A stretch of 64,000 nucleotides of DNA from JAXGZG01 sp040771825 (lineage in GTDB: Bacteria > Bacillota > Sulfobacillia > Fermentithermobacillales > Fermentithermobacillaceae): the NCBI GenBank assembly GCA_040771825.1, contig JAXGZG010000004.1, positions 248,001 to 312,000 of the forward strand. The letters are read 5' to 3'. Of the stretch, positions 26,462-35,007 are shown piece by piece (the first letter of the stretch is position 1; each line of letters begins with the position of its first letter). The position numbers and the translations under genes are program-made. The notes under the pieces are model-generated. The model searched no databases, was not told where the DNA came from, and saw only the letters and a program-made list of their open reading frames with translations.

Positions 26462-27772
26462 TCAAGGCTTGGGCTTGGGTTCGTGTCTGGAGAGGAGCCT
26501 TGGCACCGTAGAACCTGCATAGGGCATAACCAAGACTGACGCATATTCCCCGCACTGGCCAAGAGCGGCGCAGAAACCTTCTTGGGCGGACCGAAACGGA
26601 GTCATCCCGCAAGAAGCGACCAGTCCAGGGGCAATAGATGAGACCAAGAAGACCCGCCCCTTCATAAGCACCCTGGCTATAGCGGCGGCTTTGTGGGCGC
26701 CAAGCACGAACTTGGCCCGAACTCGCTCTATGATCTCGGCAGGTGGGTATGCGGTCATGTACTCCTGGAAACTCTTCTCTCCCAGCCCCTCAGGACACTC
26801 TGCCAAAAGAACCACCACGCCGTCTTCTCGCACCGCCCGGGCAGCGTTCTCTAAAGCTTTTTGGGCCTGGTACAGATTCACATCTTTAGGACGGCCACCG
26901 GCTGAAGCTAGAACAATGTCGGCTTGACGCTCTATGGGAATGCCGTAGACCTCATCTGCGACCTGTCGTCCTGCTTGGAACGCCGCCACCGGATCGCCTG
27001 CCACAGCCTTGACTATGCCCTTCTTCTCGTCCAACACTACGTTGAGGATGAAGTCTACGCCTATGATCCTGCCCGCTTCCTCTATGTCTTGGCGAACCGG
27101 GTTATCCTCATAGGACCCCAGTTGGGCGCCGGGAAGGAACTGCATGGAGTGGTTCGCCTCCACAGTCCGGCGGCTGCACGCGCCGGGCAAGACCGCCTTA
27201 GAGCCTCCTGAATATCCTGCGAAGTAGTGGTACTCGATATTTCCCGTACATATGAGAATGTCACTGCCGGCAACCTCGGGACACACCTCTATTGGGGTTC
27301 CCCTGGAAGTCGACCCAAGGTAGACATAATCTCCGCTGTGAGTGCTCTCAACGCATTTGAACCGGGCAAAGACCTCCAGTCCGACCAATGCTCGCTTCTC
27401 ATCTTGGGTCATGGATCTGTGGATGCCCATTCCAAACACTATTGTGATGTCCTCGCTGGCTAGTCCGGCAGCTTCCAGCCTGCCAAGCAGCGGCGGAAGC
27501 ATCTTGTACGAAGGCGCCGGCCTAGTGGCGTCGCTAACCAGTATGGTGACTTTCGCCCCGGGTCGGGCTATGTCCTGGATTCGCCCAGAACCTAGGGGCT
27601 CGTCCAAAGCCCTTTCGATTTCTGCACGTTCATCTGAAGGCAGGCACGGCTCGGTTGGCCGCAAAAGGCCCAGTAAGTTCTGTGTAGGGATCCTCACAGG
27701 CGTGGACGACTGCCCGTACTTCAGATCAAAGACCTCATCTGACAGTGTGCTCTCTCCTTGGAGCCAATTCAA
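26462..27772 (-). CDS. LarA-family nickel-pincer enzyme homologue
   Basis: 436 residues. Lactate racemase residues are conserved: FGMGIH (His118), EYHYFAGYSGGSKAVLPG (His182 and Lys192, the cofactor-tethering lysine) and ANHSM (His208). LarA uses a nickel-pincer cofactor for hydride-transfer racemisation of 2-hydroxy acids; many homologues act on other hydroxy acids. No larB, larC or larE cofactor genes are in the window. The start is uncertain: TTG 27772 gives this reading, but AAGGAG stands eight bases ahead of a CTG at 27745 just before the conserved FDLKYG opening. Confidence 0.82.
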   Translation of the reverse strand: MNWLQGESTLSDEVFDLKYGQSSTPVRIPTQNLLGLLRPTEPCLPSDERAEIERALDEPLGSGRIQDIARPGAKVTILVSDATRPAPSYKMLPPLLGRLEAAGLASEDITIVFGMGIHRSMTQDEKRALVGLEVFARFKCVESTHSGDYVYLGSTSRGTPIEVCPEVAGSDILICTGNIEYHYFAGYSGGSKAVLPGACSRRTVEANHSMQFLPGAQLGSYEDNPVRQDIEEAGRIIGVDFILNVVLDEKKGIVKAVAGDPVAAFQAGRQVADEVYGIPIERQADIVLASAGGRPKDVNLYQAQKALENAARAVREDGVVVLLAECPEGLGEKSFQEYMTAYPPAEIIERVRAKFVLGAHKAAAIARVLMKGRVFLVSSIAPGLVASCGMTPFRSAQEGFCAALGQCGEYASVLVMPYAGSTVPRLLSRHEPKPKP

Positions 27773-27947
27773 TAAAATCCTATTACGACGCCAAGACTAC
27801 GGACTCCTGCAGCCATTCTCCAAAGGAATCGCGCCTTACCGCGACGAAATTGGGAATTCAGGATGGTGCACGAGGAGGGACAGTTTTCATGCCCGTTGTC
27901 ACAGTCCATGAAAAGGTTGCCGACACCCATCAGAGGAGGTTTGAACC

Positions 27948-28106
27948 ATGGCAAGGGTAATGGTGATAACAAGCAGCCCCAACACAGACGGCCTCACCGC
28001 AGCGTGCGGCAATGCCGCAAGAAAAGGCATTCTAGAAGCGGGAGGAGACGCGGGCTGCCAATGCCATGGCAAAAGCTGTTCTATAGGCCACAGCCGGGAA
28101 GCCTAG
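27948..28106 (+). pseudogene. Truncated flavodoxin/FMN-reductase-like fragment
   Basis: ATG 27948 has a perfect AGGAGG seven bases upstream and encodes 52 residues. The first 35 (VMVITSSPNTDGLTAA, then a helix ending KGILEAGGD) match the N-terminal beta strand, flavin-phosphate loop and first helix of NADPH-dependent FMN reductases, which are normally about 180 residues. The last 15 residues are Cys/His-rich (CQCHGKSC) and end at TAG. It reads like a gene deleted after its first helix. The TAG overlaps the AGGAG site of the next gene, so translation of the stub may still serve to couple that gene. A 23-codon ORF from ATG 27889 runs into it. Confidence 0.35.
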
Positions 28107-28116
28107 GAGCGAAAGC

Positions 28117-28737
28117 GTGAATGAACGGCAGCATAAACACGGGATAGACACGGAGGTCTTTGCGTTCAGAGAGAAAAAAGAGGACTACCTGAAAAGAATA
28201 TACAAGACGAATCCAGAGACAAACGCATTCGTCCTGGAAGTGTCCCTGGACGATTTCAGCGAGATCTTCAACGGGTGGGATCCTTCGCCTGTGAAACGAA
28301 GGGATATGGACCCCGACCTTGTTGGTTTTCTCGAAGAATGCGCTTCAGACATACCCCTGGAATTTCCCCTGGAACTGCAGTTCTACGTACCGAAAGATAA
28401 GTATGACCAAGACAGAGAGAGCCTTTCCAGGGAGGGCATCAAAAACAACTTCGATTTCACGGTGCACTTCATCCGAAAGGAACTCCAGGAACTAAGGCGC
28501 AAGATCCTTATCTACGCCATTGCGTCTCTGGCCTTTCTCTCCGTGGGCTACATCTCCAGGCAACACGTGGGGCCAAACCTATTCACCACTATCCTGATTG
28601 AAGGACTCTCTATTGGAGGATGGGTATTCTTGTGGGAAGTCTTCTCTCTGATCTTTTTTTCCGGGCAGGAAGTCTACGGCAGACTTCGAAGGTATAAAAG
28701 ATTCCAGGAGACAAAGATAACTTTCACTTCCAGATGA
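28117..28737 (+). CDS. Hypothetical membrane protein with two C-terminal helices
   Basis: 206 residues, family not recognised. The first 125 residues are soluble and acidic. Two hydrophobic helices follow (about 130-150 and 158-185), leaving a short basic cytoplasmic tail. GTG 28117 follows AGGAG by seven bases. It lies directly upstream of a DUF4153 membrane protein on the same strand, separated by about 150 bp, so a shared envelope role is possible but not shown. Confidence 0.6.
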   Translation: MNERQHKHGIDTEVFAFREKKEDYLKRIYKTNPETNAFVLEVSLDDFSEIFNGWDPSPVKRRDMDPDLVGFLEECASDIPLEFPLELQFYVPKDKYDQDRESLSREGIKNNFDFTVHFIRKELQELRRKILIYAIASLAFLSVGYISRQHVGPNLFTTILIEGLSIGGWVFLWEVFSLIFFSGQEVYGRLRRYKRFQETKITFTSR

Positions 28738-28886
28738 CAGGCATGCTCAGGCCGCGTACGGACGCATCCGTTCCTGTCTCCAGACAACTAGACTGCAGGT
28801 AGTGCATAAGGAACTTACTAGCGGCGGAAAGCGTCCCAGAACATAGATACGGCGCCCCAAAGCCGGGACTCTTGATTGGAGTGATT

Positions 28887-30686
28887 ATGATGGGACTCCG
28901 AGCCTCGATAATTAGGATCTTAAGCGCTGCCAGACCGACCCTCAAACGGTTCTGGGTGCCAGTGATTTTGACGGTGGCTCTGACAGTAACCGGCATTATT
29001 ATCCTGGATAGGGGGTTCTATGGCTACGGAGGCTCTGAGCCAGCCTGGCGAGCCAGACTCATCAGAGTCTCTTACGCTCTTATCCCGGCAATATTGACAT
29101 CCTGGTGCGCAATTCTCTTTTTGGAGCGGGAAGAGCGCCACGCCGTCCAGTGGGCGGATACCCAATTGGCTGCTAACCTCGTGGCGCTTCTGGCGGCGGT
29201 CCTAGTCGCTGCCCTGACTTATGGATTGCTGCCAAATCTCACGCTTGTTCCGGTCAGCCGGCACGTGGCGATATGCCTATTCTTGGGGCTTATGTTCTTC
29301 GTCATCCCCCACTTCCGAAAACAAGGCAGCCTCGACATGTACCTGGTCAAGCTGTTCTCCCACGGGGTGGTGTCCGGCCTATTCTCAGGCGTCATGTTCC
29401 TTGGGATCTCAGCCATTATGGCTACGGTCTCTGCCCTGTTTTCCCTGAACATCAGGTCCATCGCCTACCAGCGCTTATGGTTGATTATCGCAGGAGTGGT
29501 GGCTCCGTTCCTGTTCATGGCCGGAATCCCCAAAGGAACCGTCAATGAAGATCCAGAGGATTACCCCAAAGTCCTGAAGAACCTCGTTCTCTTTGTAGTC
29601 ACGCCTCTACTCGCAGCCTACACCGCAATCCTCTACGTCTACTTCGCCAAGATACTCATCACTCGGCAATGGCCTGTGGGTTTGGTTTCTCACCTGGTTC
29701 TCTGGTACGCCCTAGTTAGCACAGCGCTGCTCTACTTCGTATGGCCGCTAGGCCGGGACAACAAATGGGCCCAGGTGTTCTCCAGTTATTTCCCTAAAGT
29801 AGCCAGCCCTCTCCTTTTGATGATGTTCGCGTCAGTGGGGATCAGAGTCAGGTACTATGGGATCACCGAGAACCGCTACTACGTTATTGTCCTGGGACTA
29901 TGGGTTCTGGGGTCTATGGTGTATCTGATGGCCGCAAAGAGTAGAAGAAACCTTATCCTCCCGGCGTCTTTGGCCATAGTCGTTCTCCTATCAGTGCTGG
30001 GGCCGTGGAGCAGTTTCCAGATCTCTATGCGGAGCCAAAACCAGAGGTTGGAAGGGCTCCTTCAAAAGTACGGGATGCTCTCGGGGGAAAAAATAGAACC
30101 TGCCACCCAACCCGTTGACCCGTCAGATAAGCGCGAAATGGCCCAAATCCTGTTCTACTTCGATCGCAATCATGAGTTGTCCGACGCCAGGTTCGTCCCA
30201 CCAGACTTCAACATGGGAGAATTCCCCAAGGTATTCGGATTCGATTATACCGAGATAGACCTCGCCAGCCCCGCCTATTATGTGAGGTATGAAGCCGAGA
30301 ACCAGGCATTGGACGTAGGTGGTTACCAGTACCTATTCGACTGCACAAGGCCCAGATATGACTCTAGCCCTGTAACCTCCCTGAACAAAGGCAACATAGT
30401 TGCAAAATACGACCGAGATCGACGAGTAGTCACCGTTACACTGGACGATAAGGTGGAATGGGAAGAGTCTTTTTCGGAATACGTCAATCGCCTGGAACCC
30501 GTATACAACGAGTCCCAGAGAACCGCCGCCTTCAAGCCTGAAGATCTGGTCTTGACCGTAAATACCCCACATCTCAGCATAAAAGTTGTGATAACTGAAA
30601 TGTGGGGGCAGATCGGCCGGATCAAAGCGGGCGAGATAACCCTCGAACAGGTACAGTTCTACCTGCTAATAGGCCCCAAAACCTGA
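28887..30686 (+). CDS. DUF4153-family membrane protein
   Basis: 599 residues. About a dozen hydrophobic helices fill residues 15-380, followed by a soluble C-terminal region of about 210 residues. The membrane part has the DUF4153 look (GLFSGVMFLGISAIMATVSALF, then NLVLFVVTPLLAAYTAILYVYFAKI). Function is unknown for the family. GGAG stands five and eight bases before the tandem ATGs at 28887 and 28890. It ends six bases before the convergent M20 amidohydrolase stop. Confidence 0.75.
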   Translation: MMGLRASIIRILSAARPTLKRFWVPVILTVALTVTGIIILDRGFYGYGGSEPAWRARLIRVSYALIPAILTSWCAILFLEREERHAVQWADTQLAANLVALLAAVLVAALTYGLLPNLTLVPVSRHVAICLFLGLMFFVIPHFRKQGSLDMYLVKLFSHGVVSGLFSGVMFLGISAIMATVSALFSLNIRSIAYQRLWLIIAGVVAPFLFMAGIPKGTVNEDPEDYPKVLKNLVLFVVTPLLAAYTAILYVYFAKILITRQWPVGLVSHLVLWYALVSTALLYFVWPLGRDNKWAQVFSSYFPKVASPLLLMMFASVGIRVRYYGITENRYYVIVLGLWVLGSMVYLMAAKSRRNLILPASLAIVVLLSVLGPWSSFQISMRSQNQRLEGLLQKYGMLSGEKIEPATQPVDPSDKREMAQILFYFDRNHELSDARFVPPDFNMGEFPKVFGFDYTEIDLASPAYYVRYEAENQALDVGGYQYLFDCTRPRYDSSPVTSLNKGNIVAKYDRDRRVVTVTLDDKVEWEESFSEYVNRLEPVYNESQRTAAFKPEDLVLTVNTPHLSIKVVITEMWGQIGRIKAGEITLEQVQFYLLIGPKT

Positions 30687-30692
30687 ACCTGC

Positions 30693-32111
30693 CTACTTCG
30701 TCTCAAACGGGAGAGGCGGCTTCTGGATATCGGTTGGGATGGGAGTGGCGTACTTCCTCCCCTGAAGCTGCCTTTCCCACTCGGTCTTGGCGTCCTTGAC
30801 CAGATTGGGCTCGGTTAGGAATCTGGCGCCCGCCAGCCCTAGAATCTTGGCGGCGTACAGCATGCCTTTGTGCCCTATGCTCATGCCGGAACTAGACGCC
30901 ACCGCCCAGCTGTGTCCGGGGACACCCAAGGGCCAGCAGGCCGCAGAAAACTGCCCGGTTGGGGCGATCCACGAGACGTCACCCACATCGGTTGAGCCCA
31001 TTCCAGGCTCGATCTTGTCGTCGTAGGGCATAACCACATCGCAGAGTCTGGTTTGACTCAGTAGCGACGCGTGCTCTCCAAGTCTTGATAGAGCCGCTCG
31101 TAAGGTATGGGCGGGAAACTGAGACTGCATCTTAGAAGCGAACTCCAACTCTTCCTCATCCCACCCCGGGGCTCCGATCTCCTCCATTACCTGATGAAGC
31201 ACCCGGGTAATGAGCAAGTTGGGGATAGTATTGGCTGCAGCGCCCAAAAACCGGGGTTCGAACCTTGTCTGGGTCATAAGGGCAGCCCCGCGGGCGATGT
31301 CCAAGACCCAATCGTACATATTCCTTAGTTCATGGAGATCGGCGGCGCGAATGTCGAAGAAGTTCTGGGCGCGGTCCGGCACGACGTTGGGAGCCCCGCC
31401 CCCATAGCTGATCACATAGTGAATCCTGTTTTCGGGCCGCATGTGCTCTCGCATGCGCTCTACGCCGGCGTTCATGAGCTCTACCCCATCTAGAGCGCTT
31501 CTGCCGTTCCAGGGATCCCCTGCCGCATGGGCAGTCTTGCCGTAAAAGTCAAACTTGTAGACAAGATCCGCAAGGCTACTGGAGTTCCTCACGCCGTTTG
31601 TGTTTCCCGGGTGCCAAGTCAAGACCACATCGACGTCGTCAAATACTCCGTCCCGGGCCATCCACGTCTTCCCAAAGGAACTCTCTTCAGCAGGGCACCC
31701 GTAATACCGGATAGTCCCCTGGTACCCGCGCTCCTGAGCGAGAGCCTTTAGGGCGCACGCGGCTCCTACTGCCCCCACGCCCAAAAGGTTGTGCCCGCAT
31801 CCATGACCCGGGCCTCCCTCTACCAAAGCCTCTTGGTGCGGAAGAGGTTTGTTGGATACCATTGGCAGAGCATCGTACTCGCCGAGAAAGCCTATGACAG
31901 GCCCTTTTTGGCCCCAGGTCGCGATGAAGGCAGTCTCCATCCCGCCTGTGCCCGATTCCACCGAAAACCCTTGGGCTTTCAAGTAACCCATCTGGGATTC
32001 TGCCGACCGGTGCTCCACTAATCCTAGCTCTGCGTGAGCCCAGATCTCGTCTGACATGGCCGTCAAACCGGCACTATTTGATTCCACCCACTTCACTATG
32101 CTCTCCCGCAT
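30693..32111 (-). CDS. M20-family amidohydrolase (AbgB-like)
   Basis: 472 residues. Metal-site motifs of the M20D aminoacylase/amidohydrolase group are present: GEYDALP (77-83), GHGCGHN (102-108) and CPAEES (catalytic glutamate). A small dimerisation domain lies in the middle. The nearest well-known relative is AbgB, the p-aminobenzoyl-glutamate hydrolase subunit; amide bonds of N-acyl amino acids or dipeptides are likely substrates. ATG 32111 follows GGAGGG by six bases. It is divergent from the formimidoyltransferase gene. Confidence 0.82.
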   Translation of the reverse strand: MRESIVKWVESNSAGLTAMSDEIWAHAELGLVEHRSAESQMGYLKAQGFSVESGTGGMETAFIATWGQKGPVIGFLGEYDALPMVSNKPLPHQEALVEGGPGHGCGHNLLGVGAVGAACALKALAQERGYQGTIRYYGCPAEESSFGKTWMARDGVFDDVDVVLTWHPGNTNGVRNSSSLADLVYKFDFYGKTAHAAGDPWNGRSALDGVELMNAGVERMREHMRPENRIHYVISYGGGAPNVVPDRAQNFFDIRAADLHELRNMYDWVLDIARGAALMTQTRFEPRFLGAAANTIPNLLITRVLHQVMEEIGAPGWDEEELEFASKMQSQFPAHTLRAALSRLGEHASLLSQTRLCDVVMPYDDKIEPGMGSTDVGDVSWIAPTGQFSAACWPLGVPGHSWAVASSSGMSIGHKGMLYAAKILGLAGARFLTEPNLVKDAKTEWERQLQGRKYATPIPTDIQKPPLPFETK

Positions 32112-32291
32112 TGGATTCCCTCCAGACATTGAAAATCAGCCCAACCTGCTTATTCTCTCAAGGAAGGCCAGAATTCCTCCTCCAGGGACGCTCTCAACGG
32201 GAGATCGCAGGTTTGGCCATTGCGGGCATGAGACGACAGAGCCCGTTCCGGTGTATCATAAACCCGATAACACCTGGAAGGAGTCATCTCT

Positions 32292-33197
32292 ATGCACCAA
32301 GGCATCGTGGAATGCGTCCCCAATTTCAGCGAAGGCAGGAACCCCCAAGTCATCGAGAAAATCGTCCAAAGCGTAGTTGAGGCCGGATGCAGAGTGCTTG
32401 ACGTCTCTTCAGATTACAGCCATCACAGGTCGGTTCTGACTTTCGCAGGATCCCCCGACAAAGTGGAAGAGGCCGCATTCAGAGCAGCAGGCGTGGCGGC
32501 GAGCCTGATTGACATGGAGAAGCACAAAGGCGAGCATCCCCGAATTGGGGCCACCGACGTCATTCCGTTCATCCCGGTCAGAGATATTACCATTGAGGAA
32601 TGCGTATCCTTGGCGGAACGCGTGGGAAAGCGCGTCGGAGAGCAACTGGGAATACCTGTCTACCTCTATGCCAAAGCGGCCCGGCGGGAAGATCGGGTCA
32701 GACTGCCCAATATCCGTAAAGGCGAGTATGAGGGACTTAAGGAAGCCATCCAAGTAGATCCCCTGCGAAAACCCGACTTCGGCCCCAGTCGCCTTCACCC
32801 CATGGCCGGGGCCACGTCAGTAGGGGCCAGACAGCCTCTTATAGCCTACAATGTCAACCTGAACACAAGCGATGTCAAAGTAGCCCGTGGCATCGCCAAA
32901 GCCATACGCGAATCGTCAGGGGGACTTCCATCGGTGCAGGCTAAGGGAATCCTCATCGACGAGACGGGCCTAGCCCAGGTGACCATGAATCTTCTAGACT
33001 ACAGAACTACGTCAATAGACCTTGTGCTGCGCAGAATCGAAGAAGAAGCCTCGGCCAGAGGGACAGACATACGAGATTCAGAAATCATAGGGTTAGTCCC
33101 CTTAGATGCTATCTTGGATGTGGCGGCATCTCGCATGAAAGCCGGTTCTTTTTCCAAGGGCCAACTGCTTGATCTTGTAGATTTTCACAAGGAGTGA
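32292..33197 (+). CDS. ftcD: Glutamate formimidoyltransferase
   Basis: 301 residues, full length for the separate transferase (EC 2.1.2.5). It has the family opening VECVPNFSEGRN, the histidine-rich DYSHHRSVLTFAG and HPRIGATDVIPFIPV. It moves the formimino group of formiminoglutamate, or of formiminoglycine in purine fermenters, to tetrahydrofolate. The cyclodeaminase gene follows nine bases later, so both steps are in one operon. No hutH, hutU or hutI gene is in the window, so histidine degradation is not demonstrated. GGAAGGAG precedes ATG 32292. Confidence 0.92.
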   Translation: MHQGIVECVPNFSEGRNPQVIEKIVQSVVEAGCRVLDVSSDYSHHRSVLTFAGSPDKVEEAAFRAAGVAASLIDMEKHKGEHPRIGATDVIPFIPVRDITIEECVSLAERVGKRVGEQLGIPVYLYAKAARREDRVRLPNIRKGEYEGLKEAIQVDPLRKPDFGPSRLHPMAGATSVGARQPLIAYNVNLNTSDVKVARGIAKAIRESSGGLPSVQAKGILIDETGLAQVTMNLLDYRTTSIDLVLRRIEEEASARGTDIRDSEIIGLVPLDAILDVAASRMKAGSFSKGQLLDLVDFHKE

Positions 33198-33206
33198 CTG
33201 GAACCC

Positions 33207-33839
33207 ATGAGCGCCAAAGTGAGCTTTGACAGTTTCATTGAGGATCTTAGGGCCCCCACAGGTGCTCCAGGCGGAGGCGCTGCCGCGGCAGTGTCGGCAT
33301 CCATGGGATGTGCCCTTTATCAGATGGTGGCCGGAGTCACGCTGACTCTTCCCCGATTCACCCAAGGGCGCGAGCGGCTTGAGGAGATCCGCGTGACCGC
33401 TTCCTCCCTATGCGACCAGTTCGGGGAGCTTGCCCGGAAGGATGAAGAAGCCTACAAGGCTGTGGAAAGGGCCATGAAGATGCCCAGAGCGACGCCTGAA
33501 GAGAAGGCTCTTCGGAGAGACGCCATGCAAGACGCCTTCAAAGTTGCCACGCTGGTGCCGTTGGAGACTGTGGAAACATGCGTAAGCTGCCTCGGTCTGC
33601 TGCAGGACCTCTTAGAGTACGGCAACCCAAACGCCATCACCGACGTGGCCGTGGGCACTCTGCTTGTGGACGCTGCCTTGAGAGGCGCCGCAATGAACGC
33701 CGAGATCAATCTGTCATCTATCAAGGATCCTGAGTTCCTAGAATCCGCCCGGAGGCGGCTGACCGATTACCGCCAATCTGCTGCGTCTGTGTGGCCCAGT
33801 TTGGAGACAGCCGCCAAAGCTTCGGGCATCACCTTGTAG
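33207..33839 (+). CDS. fchA: Formimidotetrahydrofolate cyclodeaminase
   Basis: 210 residues of the FTCD_C family, all-helical. The N-terminal DLRAPTGAPGGGAAAAVSASMG stretch is the signature loop. It converts 5-formimino-tetrahydrofolate to methenyl-tetrahydrofolate and ammonia (EC 4.3.1.4), the step after the transferase encoded nine bases upstream. In mammals these two activities are fused; here they are separate genes, as in clostridia. Confidence 0.9.
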   Translation: MSAKVSFDSFIEDLRAPTGAPGGGAAAAVSASMGCALYQMVAGVTLTLPRFTQGRERLEEIRVTASSLCDQFGELARKDEEAYKAVERAMKMPRATPEEKALRRDAMQDAFKVATLVPLETVETCVSCLGLLQDLLEYGNPNAITDVAVGTLLVDAALRGAAMNAEINLSSIKDPEFLESARRRLTDYRQSAASVWPSLETAAKASGITL

Positions 33840-33857
33840 GTGGCGAGAGCGGATGTT

Positions 33858-33891
33858 CAGGAGGCAGGTCGGCTCAAAAATCTGTCTCCTG
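33858..33891. terminator. Hairpin between convergent fchA and kinase genes
   Basis: CAGGAGGCAG (33858-33867) pairs with CTGTCTCCTG (33882-33891) with one G-U pair. It sits 19 bases after the cyclodeaminase stop in a convergent gap, so may serve both strands. No strong T tract. Confidence 0.4.
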
Positions 33892-33939
33892 TCCTAACGC
33901 CTAGTCGGGATCCGAGAAGCAGGGGTCGGTAGACGCGAT

Positions 33940-34677
33940 TCAGGTAATCGGCGCGCATTCACCAATTCTGGCAGCGGCTATGACGAATAGGTAGTCCCCT
34001 ATCATGTCCCTGGTTACCTTCATCTCTCGTAGGTACAGATCGGCTAGGGCCTTCCTGGAATGCACCACGGGACTCTCAGCCTCCACACCTTCCGGCACCG
34101 CTCCGCATTCAACCAAGAACACTGCCCGAGCCACATCGTAGAGATAGTGCCCGCGACATACGTTCATGAAGTCAATGACCGTTGTTTTCTCGCCGGATAT
34201 GAAGATGTTGCCGGGGTGAAAATCGCCGTGGCAAAGCGTACCTCCATCTTTGAGACGGTCGAGGAACTTCAGTGCCTGGTCTCTCCGCTCCTGACTAATC
34301 GACGCGGCATCGGCTATGTCGTGCCGCAAAACCTCTCTATAATCTGTTACGTTGTCAATGGGGTTTTGGATAATAGCCCTGTGAAGCCGCGCCATGTGTA
34401 CAGCGCATCCCCGGATATCGGCTGTTCTCATGAACCAGTCAAGAAGCAACTCACCCTCTATCCGGTCATAGACGATGCCCAACCGTCCTTGGTAACGGAC
34501 AACCTCATATGCATTGGGCTTTTGGAACTGCAAGTGCCCGATGGCCTTAGCGTTTCGAAACTCCCTTTCCACTGCCCGGCAGGGATAGCCTTGATGGAAG
34601 AGTTTGAGGACCTTACCTTCTTCCCACTGGTATATGGTTGCCGTGTTACCCGTGCCGATCTCCTGCCCATGTTTCAT
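33940..34677 (-). CDS. Aminoglycoside phosphotransferase/choline kinase-fold protein
   Basis: 245 residues. The kinase-like fold is marked by the ATP-contact lysine in KVLKLF (Lys25), the catalytic loop HGDFHPGN (150-157) and IDF (168-170). Such proteins phosphorylate small molecules such as choline, sugars or aminoglycosides; the substrate here is unknown. It differs from the membrane kinase-like protein at 2.9-4.7 kb in having no membrane segment. Single gene, convergent with fchA. Confidence 0.8.
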   Translation of the reverse strand: MKHGQEIGTGNTATIYQWEEGKVLKLFHQGYPCRAVEREFRNAKAIGHLQFQKPNAYEVVRYQGRLGIVYDRIEGELLLDWFMRTADIRGCAVHMARLHRAIIQNPIDNVTDYREVLRHDIADAASISQERRDQALKFLDRLKDGGTLCHGDFHPGNIFISGEKTTVIDFMNVCRGHYLYDVARAVFLVECGAVPEGVEAESPVVHSRKALADLYLREMKVTRDMIGDYLFVIAAARIGECAPIT

Positions 34678-35007
34678 ACGTTCCCCTCCTGTGGGGCTTC
34701 ATGTCTAGCTGAAGACTAAGTGTCCTCTTTGGTTCATGGCACAAAGGCGGCCGCGGGTCAAGGTGTTTTCAGGCTTTCTTGGGCGTAGTCAGCGTAGCGG
34801 AAGGCGAAATTCAAATTGTATGTCACTTTAGATCGTGTGTAGCAAATCGAAACGGAAAATAGTAGACTATGTTCGGAGGGCAAGACAAGCCTTGCCAAAC
34901 TTGGTTGGCGGACAACTGGATAGGCTAACTGACTGAGGGGAGGGAGCAGAGACTACAGGTCGCCGGCGTTTGTTGATTGAAACCGGAATCTCTAGGGAGG
35001 TATTAAC
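34678..35007 (+). promoter_or_regulatory. Long untranslated leader upstream of the purine permease
   Basis: About 330 bp without a gene. It contains a GGCAAG/CTTGCC hairpin (34879-34896) and several purine-rich runs. I looked for the purine, guanidine and THF riboswitch cores and did not find a convincing match. Its length before an NCS2 permease makes an RNA or protein control element plausible but unproven. Confidence 0.25.

Noticed and set aside
34678..35007. Purine riboswitch ahead of the NCS2 permease
   Set aside because: The conserved purine-aptamer loops were not found; left as an unexplained leader.
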